From contig JAHZHX010000040.1 in assembly GCA_019420065.1 (NCBI GenBank), positions 1-20,896 on the forward strand: DNA of 20,896 nucleotides, read 5' to 3'. Positions 1-8,228 of the stretch are shown here, piece by piece (position 1 is the stretch's first letter; each line of letters starts with the position of its first letter). The notes under the pieces are model-generated. The model saw only the letters and a program-made list of their open reading frames with translations, searched no databases and was not told the origin of the DNA. Source of the stretch: Clostridiales bacterium (lineage in GTDB: Bacteria > Bacillota > Clostridia > Christensenellales > Aristaeellaceae). The translations under genes and the position numbers were made by a program.

Positions 1-289
1 ACCCCTTTTTTTAAGTTTTTTTCTCTTTTTTTCAAACTTTTTTCGGAAACGAATGAACTTTAGTCTATTTTAACAGATCGTTCGTGTTTTATTCAATATA
101 TAGTAGATATATCGCCATCAATATACATTTTTATCCGTTTTTCTATATCTGACCGATCTCTTTTAACAAGCTTTTTTCAGTTTTTCTGTATCTCTTCGTC
201 TTAAAACCAGCGATTTCCTTGATTCATTGTATTTGTTTTCTTCCACACAATAAACCAAGTCTTGTCGAGCCAACCATCCCCGTGCGTGC
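1..289. other. AT-rich intergenic spacer, no gene seen
   Basis: This stretch is strongly AT-rich, and T-tracts dominate the first 50 bases of the + strand. I see no open frame with a ribosome binding site and no convincing promoter pair. It lies downstream of the glycosyltransferase gene that reads leftward and ends at 360, so it is probably the spacer between that gene's terminator and whatever lies beyond the left edge. Confidence 0.5.
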
Positions 290-330
290 AAAAACGGATT
301 GCCTCCATGATCGTGAAGCAATCCGTTTTT
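290..330 (-). terminator. Rho-independent terminator after the PMT-family gene
   Basis: A perfect 13-bp inverted repeat has arms at 290-302 (AAAAACGGATTGC) and 318-330 (GCAATCCGTTTTT), with a 15-nt loop. The arms end in a run of A on one side and T on the other, so the hairpin would carry a U-tract on either strand. It starts 29 bp past the stop codon at 360 of the leftward gene, which makes it that gene's likely terminator. It could also work for a converging gene off the left edge. Confidence 0.85.
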
Positions 331-359
331 CATCACTCTTTTATGTCCCGAGCATTATC

Positions 360-3140
360 TCAGTAAGCAAGGTTATGGAACCAGTTGATCGCATCTATCC
401 ATTCATGCCGTACCAGCGCGCCACTGGCAACAGGGAAGAACGCAACAAACATGCCGCAAACAATTAGAAGATAAATGCCTACCCCCACGGCAAACCACCG
501 TTCCGCTTTTTCATGGCGGCTGACGCACCATGCATTCAGACATTCCAGCACATAGGAAATGCACAGAATGATGAACGGCACGCTGGGAAAATAATGATAG
601 ATATAGGTTCCGCGAGGCACCAGCACCCACGGCAAAAACTGTGCCGCGAAACAGATGAGCAGTAAGGCCGGCCGCTCGTCCCTTTCGCCTTCCGGCGCAA
701 GCGGACTAATTCTCTGCCGATACCCGCCGCATAGAGAAGGCAGCAGCTGATGCATGGCCCAGGCATATACCGTTAGCAGCAGCGCGGCAAAGCCCACCCA
801 CCATACCGCATAATTCCCCATGGCCCAAATGGCATAGACATAACCGGACGGCGTATAATCATCCGCAGCATAATACATGGGCTTTTGCGAAAGCGGCCAT
901 TGATACCAGGGAGAATAGTACGGATGGTTCATTCCCACGCCCGGTTCGGAATGATAGCCCAGCATATAGCTTGCCGCGTCTGCAATGCGCCCAACGCTCA
1001 CGCCGCCGCTGGGCGCAAAATAGGGAATATACGCGCACCAATAAATCACCGCCGGGACAGCCACAAAGAATATCAGGCAGCTGGCTACCGTGATAAACAG
1101 GCGTTTGCGTCCGCCCCCGGAAGCGCCATGCGCTTTTCTCCAAATCCCGTAGAAGAAAATCGCCGCCAGCCCGACCCCGGCAAAACAGCCCGTCCACTTG
1201 CTTGCCACAGCCAAGCCCATAAACATACCGGACAGCGCCAGCCATCTTAGGCTTCGCCACAGCCTTTGTCCAAATATGTCCGCATAGAACCAGCGCAGCA
1301 TAAAGTAGACCGACCAGATAATAAACAGCACCACGAAACTGTCAATGGTGGCAATGCGCGTCTGCGTAAAGTGCAGGGTGTCAAACGCAAGCAGCAGGCA
1401 GGAAAGCACGGCATAGCGTCGTCTGGAGAACAGCAGTCGCCCCAGCAGATACATGCCCGGCAGCATCAGCACGCCGCAGGTCGCGCCCGCAAAGCGCCAG
1501 CCAAACGGCGTCATGCCAAGCAGCGCGATGCACCAGCTCATGAACACCTTGCCCAGCGGCGGATGCGAAATCTCATATGGCAGCAAACCATGCAGATGCT
1601 CGTAGCCCGTCCGTGCGTGATAGATTTCGTCAAAATACATGCTGTTGAACCAACTGGGTTCGCCCTTCAGCGCATGCGGCTCGTCAATTAACGCTGACGC
1701 GTCGCGGCCCAGCGAATCAACCGCCGTCACGGGCAAGGGGTTGCCCTGGAAATCGCGGAAAAGCGTTTCCAGCAGCGTCAGCCCGCGGCACTCGGCTGTA
1801 AGGCGGACGTAGCGCGCGGACAGCGCGCGCGTATCCGCAGCATAGTAATCGTGGACATATTTCCATTGGTACAGCGAACCGATGTCCATTTCGCAGGCAG
1901 CGGCATGCCGCCAGGATACACCGTCCTCGGAAAATTCAACGGTGAAATCGCTCTGCACCTCATGGATACCGCCCATATACAGCAGCTGGAACTCCGTTTT
2001 GTGCTCGCCCAGGTCAAAAACGACCTGCTCGCCCCGTTCCGTAAACACAAACGCCGTTTGCGGTGACGTCATGGAGCCCAGGTGCGTGTACGCCAGCGCC
2101 GCATAAAGGACGGTGACGACGGCCATGATCGTCCAATCCTTTCGGTCCATACGGCATGCCCCGCAGCCGGTCTTTTCCGTAATCACGCGAGGCGCATACG
2201 CGGCCAAGCCCGGAATGACCTTTTTCTTTTGCGCCATGCGGTAGGCCAAGAACAAGCTTGCAAGCACGGTCAGCAGATGCAGCGCGTATACCACATAGCG
2301 CACCGCAGCTACCGGCTGCGCCAACGCATAAGCAATTTCGACGTTCCGGGCGCGATCCGCCATAACAAAGAACGCACTCAGTGCCGCCGTTGCCAGCGAC
2401 AGCGTCAGCATCCCCAGCAGACTGCCCGCACGGAAGCAGCGGCATGCCACCATAACATAAAGAACCGCGAACAGAATCAGCAGCGCATGCCGCAGATCAA
2501 ATGCCTTTTTCTGCGCCGTGTTATTCCGATAGCCAATCGGTGACAAATCATGTACAAACGCGTCTTCGGGCGCCCTTTCCACTTTTTGCAGGGACAGCCC
2601 CGAAAACCACGCCTCGCCCTGGCTTTCTCCGGAGTATCCACCCAGGCGGGCAAACACCGTCAGGCTGTTTTGCCCTTTGCCCGTTCGGCCGTACAGGGCA
2701 ATCCGCTGCCATTCGCCCTCGCTGTCATAGATGTTTTCAGAGGAAGTATATATATCCGCAACCGACAAATTTGCGCCCCAGCCGCCTGCCGTCTGCGCCT
2801 TGATCCAGCCCGACAGGCAATAGAGGCTCTCCGGCTCGACCGCTGCATACTGTGCAAAGCGCGCATCGTTGAGTTCATAATTGACGATATGCAAAGCAGC
2901 CACTCCATCCGGCCCGGCGCCCGGCAGCACCTCAAATCGACTGAAATCATTCGTCCGGACATACGCGTCGGTATACCATCCGGCCGGTAAGCCGTTCTCC
3001 GCCAATTCCGACAAGTCACCGTTGACAAGCAGCTCCTCGTCATACGCGCCGGAAGACCCGCGATCCATCAGCCTGCAAGCAACCAGTACAAGAACGGCCA
3101 GCACCGCGGCAGCGACAGCAAAGTATTTTCTCCGTTTCAT
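360..3140 (-). CDS. PMT-family (GT39-like) membrane glycosyltransferase with two extra beta domains
   Basis: Likely a polyprenyl-phosphate-sugar-dependent glycosyltransferase that moves a sugar onto proteins or cell-surface polymers on the outer face of the membrane. From the start used here (926 aa), residues 6-22 form a membrane anchor. About 35-195 is a carbohydrate-binding-like beta domain, and 220-320 and 350-370 hold membrane spans. About 385-490 resembles a discoidin (F5/8C) domain (FSEDGVSW, ARYVRLTAE). The C-terminal part is the multi-span PMT catalytic region, with the acidic pair in YFDEIYHAR and the HPPLGK motif typical of the family. The ATG at 3140 was chosen because GAGG lies 9 nt upstream; an ATG at 3149 and one at 3230 are in frame, but the first has no spacing to GAGG and the second has no Shine-Dalgarno. 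The family call is firm. Donor and acceptor are unknown. Confidence 0.85.
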   Translation of the reverse strand: MKRRKYFAVAAAVLAVLVLVACRLMDRGSSGAYDEELLVNGDLSELAENGLPAGWYTDAYVRTNDFSRFEVLPGAGPDGVAALHIVNYELNDARFAQYAAVEPESLYCLSGWIKAQTAGGWGANLSVADIYTSSENIYDSEGEWQRIALYGRTGKGQNSLTVFARLGGYSGESQGEAWFSGLSLQKVERAPEDAFVHDLSPIGYRNNTAQKKAFDLRHALLILFAVLYVMVACRCFRAGSLLGMLTLSLATAALSAFFVMADRARNVEIAYALAQPVAAVRYVVYALHLLTVLASLFLAYRMAQKKKVIPGLAAYAPRVITEKTGCGACRMDRKDWTIMAVVTVLYAALAYTHLGSMTSPQTAFVFTERGEQVVFDLGEHKTEFQLLYMGGIHEVQSDFTVEFSEDGVSWRHAAACEMDIGSLYQWKYVHDYYAADTRALSARYVRLTAECRGLTLLETLFRDFQGNPLPVTAVDSLGRDASALIDEPHALKGEPSWFNSMYFDEIYHARTGYEHLHGLLPYEISHPPLGKVFMSWCIALLGMTPFGWRFAGATCGVLMLPGMYLLGRLLFSRRRYAVLSCLLLAFDTLHFTQTRIATIDSFVVLFIIWSVYFMLRWFYADIFGQRLWRSLRWLALSGMFMGLAVASKWTGCFAGVGLAAIFFYGIWRKAHGASGGGRKRLFITVASCLIFFVAVPAVIYWCAYIPYFAPSGGVSVGRIADAASYMLGYHSEPGVGMNHPYYSPWYQWPLSQKPMYYAADDYTPSGYVYAIWAMGNYAVWWVGFAALLLTVYAWAMHQLLPSLCGGYRQRISPLAPEGERDERPALLLICFAAQFLPWVLVPRGTYIYHYFPSVPFIILCISYVLECLNAWCVSRHEKAERWFAVGVGIYLLIVCGMFVAFFPVASGALVRHEWIDAINWFHNLAY

Positions 3141-3294
3141 CGTTTTCATCCTCAGTTCATTAAAATCGATCATGGCGGGCCAAGTCAATTTATCATTTAT
3201 GGAATTTATCGTCAACATCATATCATGCAAAAAATGCGATTACAATCATCCGTGCAGCATTAAATAACAGTTTTACAAAAGCGCTGGAGAAAGT

Positions 3295-3354
3295 CCGCAA
3301 ACGCAAAAATTCCTTCGATTTTCTTTTTCTTCGAAAGAATTTTTGCGTTTGCGG
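3295..3354 (-). terminator. Long hairpin between the ABC operon and the PMT gene
   Basis: The arms at 3295-3318 and 3331-3354 are 24 nt each, with a 12-nt loop. The only imperfection is a C-A mismatch when read on the + strand, which becomes a G-U pair in a leftward transcript, so the minus-strand RNA forms an uninterrupted 24-bp stem. This fits an end point for the ABC operon, whose last stop codon is at 3432. There is no clean U-tract after the stem, so it could instead be an mRNA-stabilising or dispersed repeat hairpin. Confidence 0.55.
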
Positions 3355-3374
3355 GCTTCGTCAATGCTCTGAGA

Positions 3375-3397
3375 CGGGAAGGGCAAAATCCTTCCCG
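3375..3397 (-). terminator. Second, smaller hairpin just after the ABC operon
   Basis: A perfect 8-bp inverted repeat, CGGGAAGG / CCTTCCCG, encloses a 7-nt loop 35 bp after the stop of the last permease gene. No T-run follows, so it may add to the larger neighbouring hairpin rather than terminate transcription on its own. Confidence 0.35.
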
Positions 3398-3431
3398 CTC
3401 GCTTATTGACTGGGCGCAAAGCGCGGCCACG

Positions 3432-4526
3432 CTATTCTGTTTGCATTTTCTTGCGCCGATCCGCAATCATTGCCCGCCGTACATATTGCTGCACGCAGAC
3501 TTGCAGCAGCGCTCCCGCCGCCAAATATCCGCAAAATACCGCTATCATCTTCGCCGGTTCGGTATACAGCGTGCAAAAACTGCCTGGAACAAACAACTTA
3601 TCCACCGTCCACCGCCACGGCTCCAGCATATCCAGTAATGCGTATACGCCAAGCGCCATCGCCATAACGCCATAGGATGAGCGTATCGTCAGGCTGAGCA
3701 GGCCCGTAAAAGAACAAAGGAAAAAAACGCCGCATAGCCGTATCAGGCAAGCGCTCGTCAAGTACCCGCCCGTGCTCCATGGCGTTACCACGTTAGAAAA
3801 CGCATTCACGCTCTGTATGGCCGAGTCCAGCGCGCCATATCCCCATACAAGTCCGGGAAGCCCGTAGTCAATCAGGCACTCCGCCGCCCAAATAAGCAGC
3901 AGCGCGCCAAACGCCACGCTTTTTTTCGCCCGAAGCGTATGCTTCCATCCGTTTCCCGCCGCTCCAATCAGCAAATGCATGCGCGCGTTCCACGGCTCGG
4001 AAACAAACGGAACAATCAACAGAATCACCGCATAGCCCAGAAACGAAAGCCGTTCCATGGCCAGCATCGCATTCCAGCCTGTTTCCCGCAGCAGCCGCAG
4101 CGGCCTCCATTGCCTGATCCACCGCGCATGCTGCCGCTCGCCGCCGCCAGCCAGCGCGCTCTCATATGTTGCTTGGAGCCCCATCAGGCTGTCAACCCGC
4201 TCCCTGATTTCCAGCAGCGCGCTGTATTTTTCCCCTTGCCGTCCCGCGTTCCGGATAAGCTCCCGATACTCGTCGATGGTTATTTGACCGTTCGAGTACA
4301 GCTCCGCCGCGTTCCTTTGCCGGGCCGCTTCCGCGATATCCGCGTCAATTTGCGCCGCGATCTCCTGCAACGAATAGCCGGCATATAATTCTTCCATCCA
4401 CAGCTCCGCCTTGGAATACTGCGTATGCGCGCACTGTATGGCAAAGAGCGCAATTTTCAGCGCCAGCAGCAGCGCCGCCGCCACAGCTGGACCACGGCGC
4501 AGCTTTCGCCACTCATACCGCGTCAT
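3432..4526 (-). CDS. ABC-2-type transporter permease (second permease)
   Basis: A 364-aa integral membrane protein and the last gene of the five-gene operon. It has one membrane span near residues 15-32, then about 130 mostly hydrophilic, charged residues likely outside the membrane, then about six spans toward the C-terminus, and it ends in a basic cytoplasmic tail. This layout (one span, large outer loop, cluster of spans) is common among ABC-2 permeases in Firmicutes antibiotic-resistance or peptide-export systems. It overlaps the upstream permease by 14 bp and has a strong site (AGGGGG, 7 nt before the ATG), which points to translational coupling. The two permeases share architecture and so probably form a heterodimer with the ATPase at 5658-6515. 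The substrate cannot be read from the sequence. Confidence 0.8.
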   Translation of the reverse strand: MTRYEWRKLRRGPAVAAALLLALKIALFAIQCAHTQYSKAELWMEELYAGYSLQEIAAQIDADIAEAARQRNAAELYSNGQITIDEYRELIRNAGRQGEKYSALLEIRERVDSLMGLQATYESALAGGGERQHARWIRQWRPLRLLRETGWNAMLAMERLSFLGYAVILLIVPFVSEPWNARMHLLIGAAGNGWKHTLRAKKSVAFGALLLIWAAECLIDYGLPGLVWGYGALDSAIQSVNAFSNVVTPWSTGGYLTSACLIRLCGVFFLCSFTGLLSLTIRSSYGVMAMALGVYALLDMLEPWRWTVDKLFVPGSFCTLYTEPAKMIAVFCGYLAAGALLQVCVQQYVRRAMIADRRKKMQTE

Positions 4527-5661
4527 TATAACGCCCCCTTACAAAGCGAATCCCTGCGCAAAAAGCCACTATCGCGCCCAACACCGCAAGGCCCGCGCTA
4601 ACGCGCCAGTAAATCCCGTCTGCCTGCCGCATTTGCTCCACCGCACCCAAATACGCGCGCACCGTCCATTCCGTACCGTCGGCAAGCCGGCTGATTAGTA
4701 TCTGCGGCAGCGCAAGCACGGCAATACCGGCCGTCAAAGCGCCCCAGGCATGACGGAACAGCGTTGACAAAAACAGCGTTACGCCCCCGGCAAGCGCCCC
4801 CGCGCACAGCAATGCGATATACTGCCGAAAAATCACCGTCCAGACAGCCGCTTGCAGCCTGCTGCTTCCCATGCAGTACAGCGCCTGCGCCGACTGCAGC
4901 AACTCCCGAACGCTCCCCGCCATATAAGCCGCGATTCCCAGCTCTCCGACAAAAAAAGCGGTAGCGCAAGCTGCAATATAGCCTGATAAAGCAAACATTT
5001 TTCCGTATACGACGCGCATGGGATGAACCGCCTGAACGCGAATCAACGCATTCATTCTCTCACGGTACTCCATCGGATAGGCCATGGCGCAAACGCCGCA
5101 GAACAGCAGCAATAGCAAAAAGGCGTTTTTCCGGTTCCAGTCAATCAAATCCTCATACGGCTGATAATTCCCGTATTCCGGTATTTTCATTTCGGCAAAA
5201 GCGTCCATGTCGCTTTGCGCCGTTTTGCCCGTCCTTTTTGCCGCGCGCTGCGCCAGTTTTCTTTCTCGCTCCCACGTTTCCGCAAGTCCGTTTATGTGCG
5301 TTTCGCGCTTAATCAAACGATTCAACGCCAATATCTCCACACCTGCATCATCGTACAATCCGTTAAGCATACCCTGCTCTTTCCATTGCGCGCGCACGGC
5401 CTCCTTGCTTTCCGCCGTTTGCGCCTCCTCCAGCGCCGCAAAATATGCTTCAATCCTACTCAAATTCGCCTCTCTGTATTCCGTCAGCCATGCAAGCCTG
5501 TCATCCATGTCGCGCGCATGCCGGTACAGCTGCTGGCTGACAAGGCGCGTCTTGTATTCGCCGTAATACATGCAGGTATATACGTCGCGCAGCAGCGCCA
5601 AAATAAACGCGATCGATATTAAACATACCAACGGTCTGAATAGCTTTCTGCCCTCGTTCAT
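4513..5661 (-). CDS. ABC-2-type transporter permease (first permease)
   Basis: A 382-aa membrane protein with one N-terminal span (about residues 9-25), a hydrophilic, coiled-coil-prone outer domain (about 30-175), then about six membrane spans. After the first span of the second block comes the cytoplasmic piece PMEYRERMNALIRV, which resembles the coupling segment of ABC-2 permeases that contacts the ATPase. The start codon overlaps the ATPase stop by 4 bp (ATGA). It is likely the partner of the permease at 3432-4526. The family assignment rests on topology and gene context, not on a catalytic motif. Confidence 0.8.
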   Translation of the reverse strand: MNEGRKLFRPLVCLISIAFILALLRDVYTCMYYGEYKTRLVSQQLYRHARDMDDRLAWLTEYREANLSRIEAYFAALEEAQTAESKEAVRAQWKEQGMLNGLYDDAGVEILALNRLIKRETHINGLAETWERERKLAQRAAKRTGKTAQSDMDAFAEMKIPEYGNYQPYEDLIDWNRKNAFLLLLLFCGVCAMAYPMEYRERMNALIRVQAVHPMRVVYGKMFALSGYIAACATAFFVGELGIAAYMAGSVRELLQSAQALYCMGSSRLQAAVWTVIFRQYIALLCAGALAGGVTLFLSTLFRHAWGALTAGIAVLALPQILISRLADGTEWTVRAYLGAVEQMRQADGIYWRVSAGLAVLGAIVAFCAGIRFVRGRYNDAV

Positions 5662-6515
5662 AGCGCATTACCCGTATAGCACTGCAAATAGATGTCTTCC
5701 AGCGTCGGCGCAAGCGCAACGCTTTCTCCCTCCGGCCGCGCGGCAATCACCCTTAGGCCATTCCGTCCCGCATGCAGATAACGCATGGCCGTTGGATACG
5801 CTTTGAGCGCCTCCTCGCTTTCCGGAATCCACCACACGCTGCTCCGCAGCCGATCCATCCATGCTTCAGGGGAATGCATTCCCAGCAGCCGCCCCTCGCG
5901 CAGCATCAGAATCTGATCGGCAATATCGGCCAAATCTGAAACGATATGCGTGCAAATCAATACGATCGCATTCCGAGATACCGCGCGCAGCAGATTTTTC
6001 ACAATGGCGCGCTGTCGCGGATCCAGGCCCGCCGTCGGCTCGTCCAGCAACAAAAGCGCCGGATCGCCCAGCAACGCCTGCGCAATTCCCAGCCTTTGGC
6101 GCATGCCGCCCGAAAAGCCCTTGATCCTGTCGTCCGCTCGCTCCAGCAATTCCACCTGTGCCAGCGCTTCGTCAACGCGCGCTTGCTCCTGCCCTGCCGG
6201 AAGCTCTTTCAGCGCATAGATATACTTCAGGTATTCCCGCGCCGTCATCCACGAATATACCGGCGGATTCTGCGGCAAAAAGCCCACGCGCTTTCGGTAC
6301 TCGCTGCCCATGGAAAAAACATCTTGTCCGTCGCACAGTATGCTTCCCTGCGACGGCTGTATCAATCGCGCCAGGATATTCACAAGCGTGCTTTTCCCCG
6401 CGCCGTTGGGGCCAAGCAAACCGTAAACGCCGTTGGAAAACTGTCCGTCAAACGCGTCCAGCGCTTTTACGCCGCGCTTGTATTCCTTTGTCAGCCCAAT
6501 GCATTCAAGCTTCAT
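5658..6515 (-). CDS. ABC transporter ATP-binding protein
   Basis: A 285-aa cytoplasmic ATPase that powers the two ABC-2 permeases encoded after it. All core motifs are present: Walker A GPNGAGKST (35-43), Q-loop Q82 in FLPQNP, signature FSGGMRQRL (134-142), Walker B LLLLDEP with catalytic Glu (154-160), D-loop GLD and the switch His190 in CTH. About 70 residues after the nucleotide-binding fold form a C-terminal extension, as in CcmA/BcrA-like exporters. The start lies 2 bp after the stop of the secreted propeller gene, and the stop overlaps the first permease by 4 bp, so all are one transcription unit. The class is certain; direction and cargo are inferred (export or self-protection). Confidence 0.95.
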   Translation of the reverse strand: MKLECIGLTKEYKRGVKALDAFDGQFSNGVYGLLGPNGAGKSTLVNILARLIQPSQGSILCDGQDVFSMGSEYRKRVGFLPQNPPVYSWMTAREYLKYIYALKELPAGQEQARVDEALAQVELLERADDRIKGFSGGMRQRLGIAQALLGDPALLLLDEPTAGLDPRQRAIVKNLLRAVSRNAIVLICTHIVSDLADIADQILMLREGRLLGMHSPEAWMDRLRSSVWWIPESEEALKAYPTAMRYLHAGRNGLRVIAARPEGESVALAPTLEDIYLQCYTGNAL

Positions 6516-6517
6516 TT

Positions 6518-7480
6518 CTATTCCTCATTTGTTTCCGCATAAACCAGCGTCAACGCGCCTTCTTCCACGCGGTACGCGGCATACATTGCCCCGCCATACT
6601 CGTTATTTTCCGCCTGGATTGTCATTAAATACAGCTTGCCATTCAGCGCGTTCAAGGCAAGCGCTTCCTCGCCAGGCATAAGCGTCAGCTCAACGCGGCT
6701 TTGCTTCTCCAGATCATGCCAGCATGCATACTTTCCCGTTCGGGCAATGGTAACCGCATAACGCCCTTGCGCGTCAACCGCCACGGCAGCGCTCCTGTCG
6801 CTTATCATCTGAAGCTGCTTTCCGTCCTTCATGTCATATTTCCATATTGTGCCTTTGTCCGCGCGAATATAGTAAATTGTATCTTCGGACCTTTGAAAAT
6901 AGCCAACAGCTTCATCAACAATCAAGCGCGGCTCCTTTTCGTCCCTGGCAATTAAATACAGACCCGCGCCGTCCGTATACCACAGCCCTTCCCGATCCGC
7001 TATCATAAAACGCGGCCATACGTTTTCCAGCAGCTTAACCTCCTTGCGCGACGTCATATCCATGCAATATAGTTTCATATCGCTCGTGCAATAGTAAAAG
7101 TACTCGTCATATATCGCGTATTGCTGCGTTTCCTTTTCACCGGCAAAATTTTTTACTTCACATTTTTCATACAGATCAGTCGTTACCCACTGTCCCGTAT
7201 GATCTATCAGCGTAACCCGTCCATCCGTGTCCACGCCGACAAAGCAATCCCCGGTATATTCCGGATAATGCATTACCTCCCCGGTTTCCCGATCAATCTC
7301 GTACAACCCTCCAAGCAGCAAATAATCGTAATATTCGGATTGTCCGATAAAACGGAGCTGCTCGCTGCCAAATTCGGTAAACTCCGTCGCGGCCAGCGCG
7401 GAAAGCTGCATGAACACTACGACCGCCGCCGCCCATAACGCAGCGCAGCTCTTCCATAGATTTCTCTTGTTGCTTTCCAT
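6518..7480 (-). CDS. Secreted beta-propeller-like protein of unknown function
   Basis: A 320-aa protein with a signal peptide: a basic start, a hydrophobic core at about residues 13-28, and a cleavage site near SALA-AT. The rest is rich in short beta-strand segments with repeated aromatic/Asp/Gly patterns such as YYYCTSDMKLYCMD, GLWYTDGAGLYLI and TIYYIRADKGTIWKYD, spaced about 40 residues apart. That is the style of the propeller proteins of the DUF5050 type in Clostridia. No catalytic motif is seen. The ribosome binding site AGGAGG lies 7 nt before the ATG. Its first 64 bp overlap the end of the small secreted protein's frame. Placed between a secreted peptide gene and an ABC ATPase, it may chaperone, sense or bind the exported product; this is inference. 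Confidence 0.75.
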   Translation of the reverse strand: MESNKRNLWKSCAALWAAAVVVFMQLSALAATEFTEFGSEQLRFIGQSEYYDYLLLGGLYEIDRETGEVMHYPEYTGDCFVGVDTDGRVTLIDHTGQWVTTDLYEKCEVKNFAGEKETQQYAIYDEYFYYCTSDMKLYCMDMTSRKEVKLLENVWPRFMIADREGLWYTDGAGLYLIARDEKEPRLIVDEAVGYFQRSEDTIYYIRADKGTIWKYDMKDGKQLQMISDRSAAVAVDAQGRYAVTIARTGKYACWHDLEKQSRVELTLMPGEEALALNALNGKLYLMTIQAENNEYGGAMYAAYRVEEGALTLVYAETNEE

Positions 7481-7848
7481 TTTTTCTCCTCCTTTATTCC
7501 GTCAAAACACATAATTTCATTTTGTGTGTCATTATACGCATAACCCGTGGAAGCTCTCGTTCCATCTACTGTAGCAGTTGAACTGTTGGTTGAATTTCCG
7601 TTCCCGTCTGTATACCAAATGACCGCTTTGGCCGTCATAGTTCCAACAGCGCTCGCCTCGGTAATCGCTTGCGCATAATCGCTGCCAGCCGCCGTACTAT
7701 TTTGATAATTCAAGGTTGCCTGGACTCTGCACTTGCCCAATATTCCGCCGGAAGTCGTCTGCCACCCCGACGAAATAGTCGCAGCAATAGAGGGAACAAT
7801 AAATGTCAAGACAAGAACCATAATTAAAACAGACACTACGCGCTTCAT
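7417..7848 (-). CDS. Small secreted beta-rich protein, first gene of the ABC operon
   Basis: A 143-aa frame with a clear signal peptide (about residues 1-22, cleavage near SIAA-TI) followed by about 95 Ser/Thr/Asn/Ala-rich residues (for example GKCRVQATLNY and AKAVIWYTDGNG) that should fold as a beta-sandwich outside the cell. It has no known catalytic motif. The last 25 residues are read through the next gene's ribosome binding site and start region, are very basic, and look non-native. See the separate finding on a possible frameshift. The Shine-Dalgarno site before the ATG is weak. Its position at the head of an ABC operon and its size recall secreted bacteriocin-like proteins (lactococcin-972 style), but I cannot show homology. 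Confidence 0.6.
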   Translation of the reverse strand: MKRVVSVLIMVLVLTFIVPSIAATISSGWQTTSGGILGKCRVQATLNYQNSTAAGSDYAQAITEASAVGTMTAKAVIWYTDGNGNSTNSSTATVDGTRASTGYAYNDTQNEIMCFDGIKEEKKWKATREIYGRAALRYGRRRS

Positions 7849-8228
7849 TATTCAATCGCTACTTTTTCTTATTTTTTCGTAAATCTATCTATTTTGTTTT
7901 TCAAATAGCACGTTCCTTTTTCCTGTATTTCTCACCTCTCATTCTTCAACTGACGCAACAATCCTTTAGGCGGAACATAAGTCGTCGTGCATAATTCATC
8001 ACATCCTCCATCTTTTTGTATAATAGAGAATATTTTCATCCCGTTCGATTTATTTTTTATAAAAATACTGTCAATTTAGGAAATATTTTTTTCGTTTTCA
8101 ACATTTTCATCATATCATACTATTTTTGATATTTCAACAGTTAATAAAGGAAATGACCATATTTTTACAACCGCTGCGCAAGAGTCGGCTTTTTTTTTTA
8201 CGCATATCACGGCCAGAAAATCTATAAA
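7849..8228. other. AT-rich leader/spacer upstream of the ABC operon
   Basis: This very AT-rich stretch should hold the promoter of the leftward ABC operon. On the minus strand I see a perfect TTGACA (8069-8074) but a poor -10 at 16-17 bp (TAAATC/AAATCG), and a good TATTAT (8020-8025) without a matching -35. I therefore do not call a single promoter. Apart from the candidate peptide at 7932-8039, nothing coding is evident. A run of nine T lies near 8189-8200. Confidence 0.4.
7932..8039 (-). CDS. Candidate 35-residue peptide in the ABC operon leader
   Basis: A short frame in the leader upstream of the small secreted protein starts MKIFSIIQKDGGCDELC and ends LLRQLKNER. It has a Gly-Gly pair followed by two cysteines, which gives it a vague peptide-precursor look. 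The ATG at 8039 has only a weak upstream site (ACGGG). A strong GGAGG at 8005-8009 lies inside it and instead points at a second frame, 7946-7999, encoding 17 residues starting MNYARRLMF. Only one of the two is likely to be translated, and both may be chance. No family is recognised. Confidence 0.25.
   Translation of the reverse strand: MKIFSIIQKDGGCDELCTTTYVPPKGLLRQLKNER

Noticed and set aside
3260..3466. A 68-codon minus-strand frame with a Lys-rich centre between the ABC operon and the PMT gene
   Set aside because: Most of it is the translated hairpin at 3295-3354, it overlaps the end of the permease gene, and it lacks a ribosome binding site.
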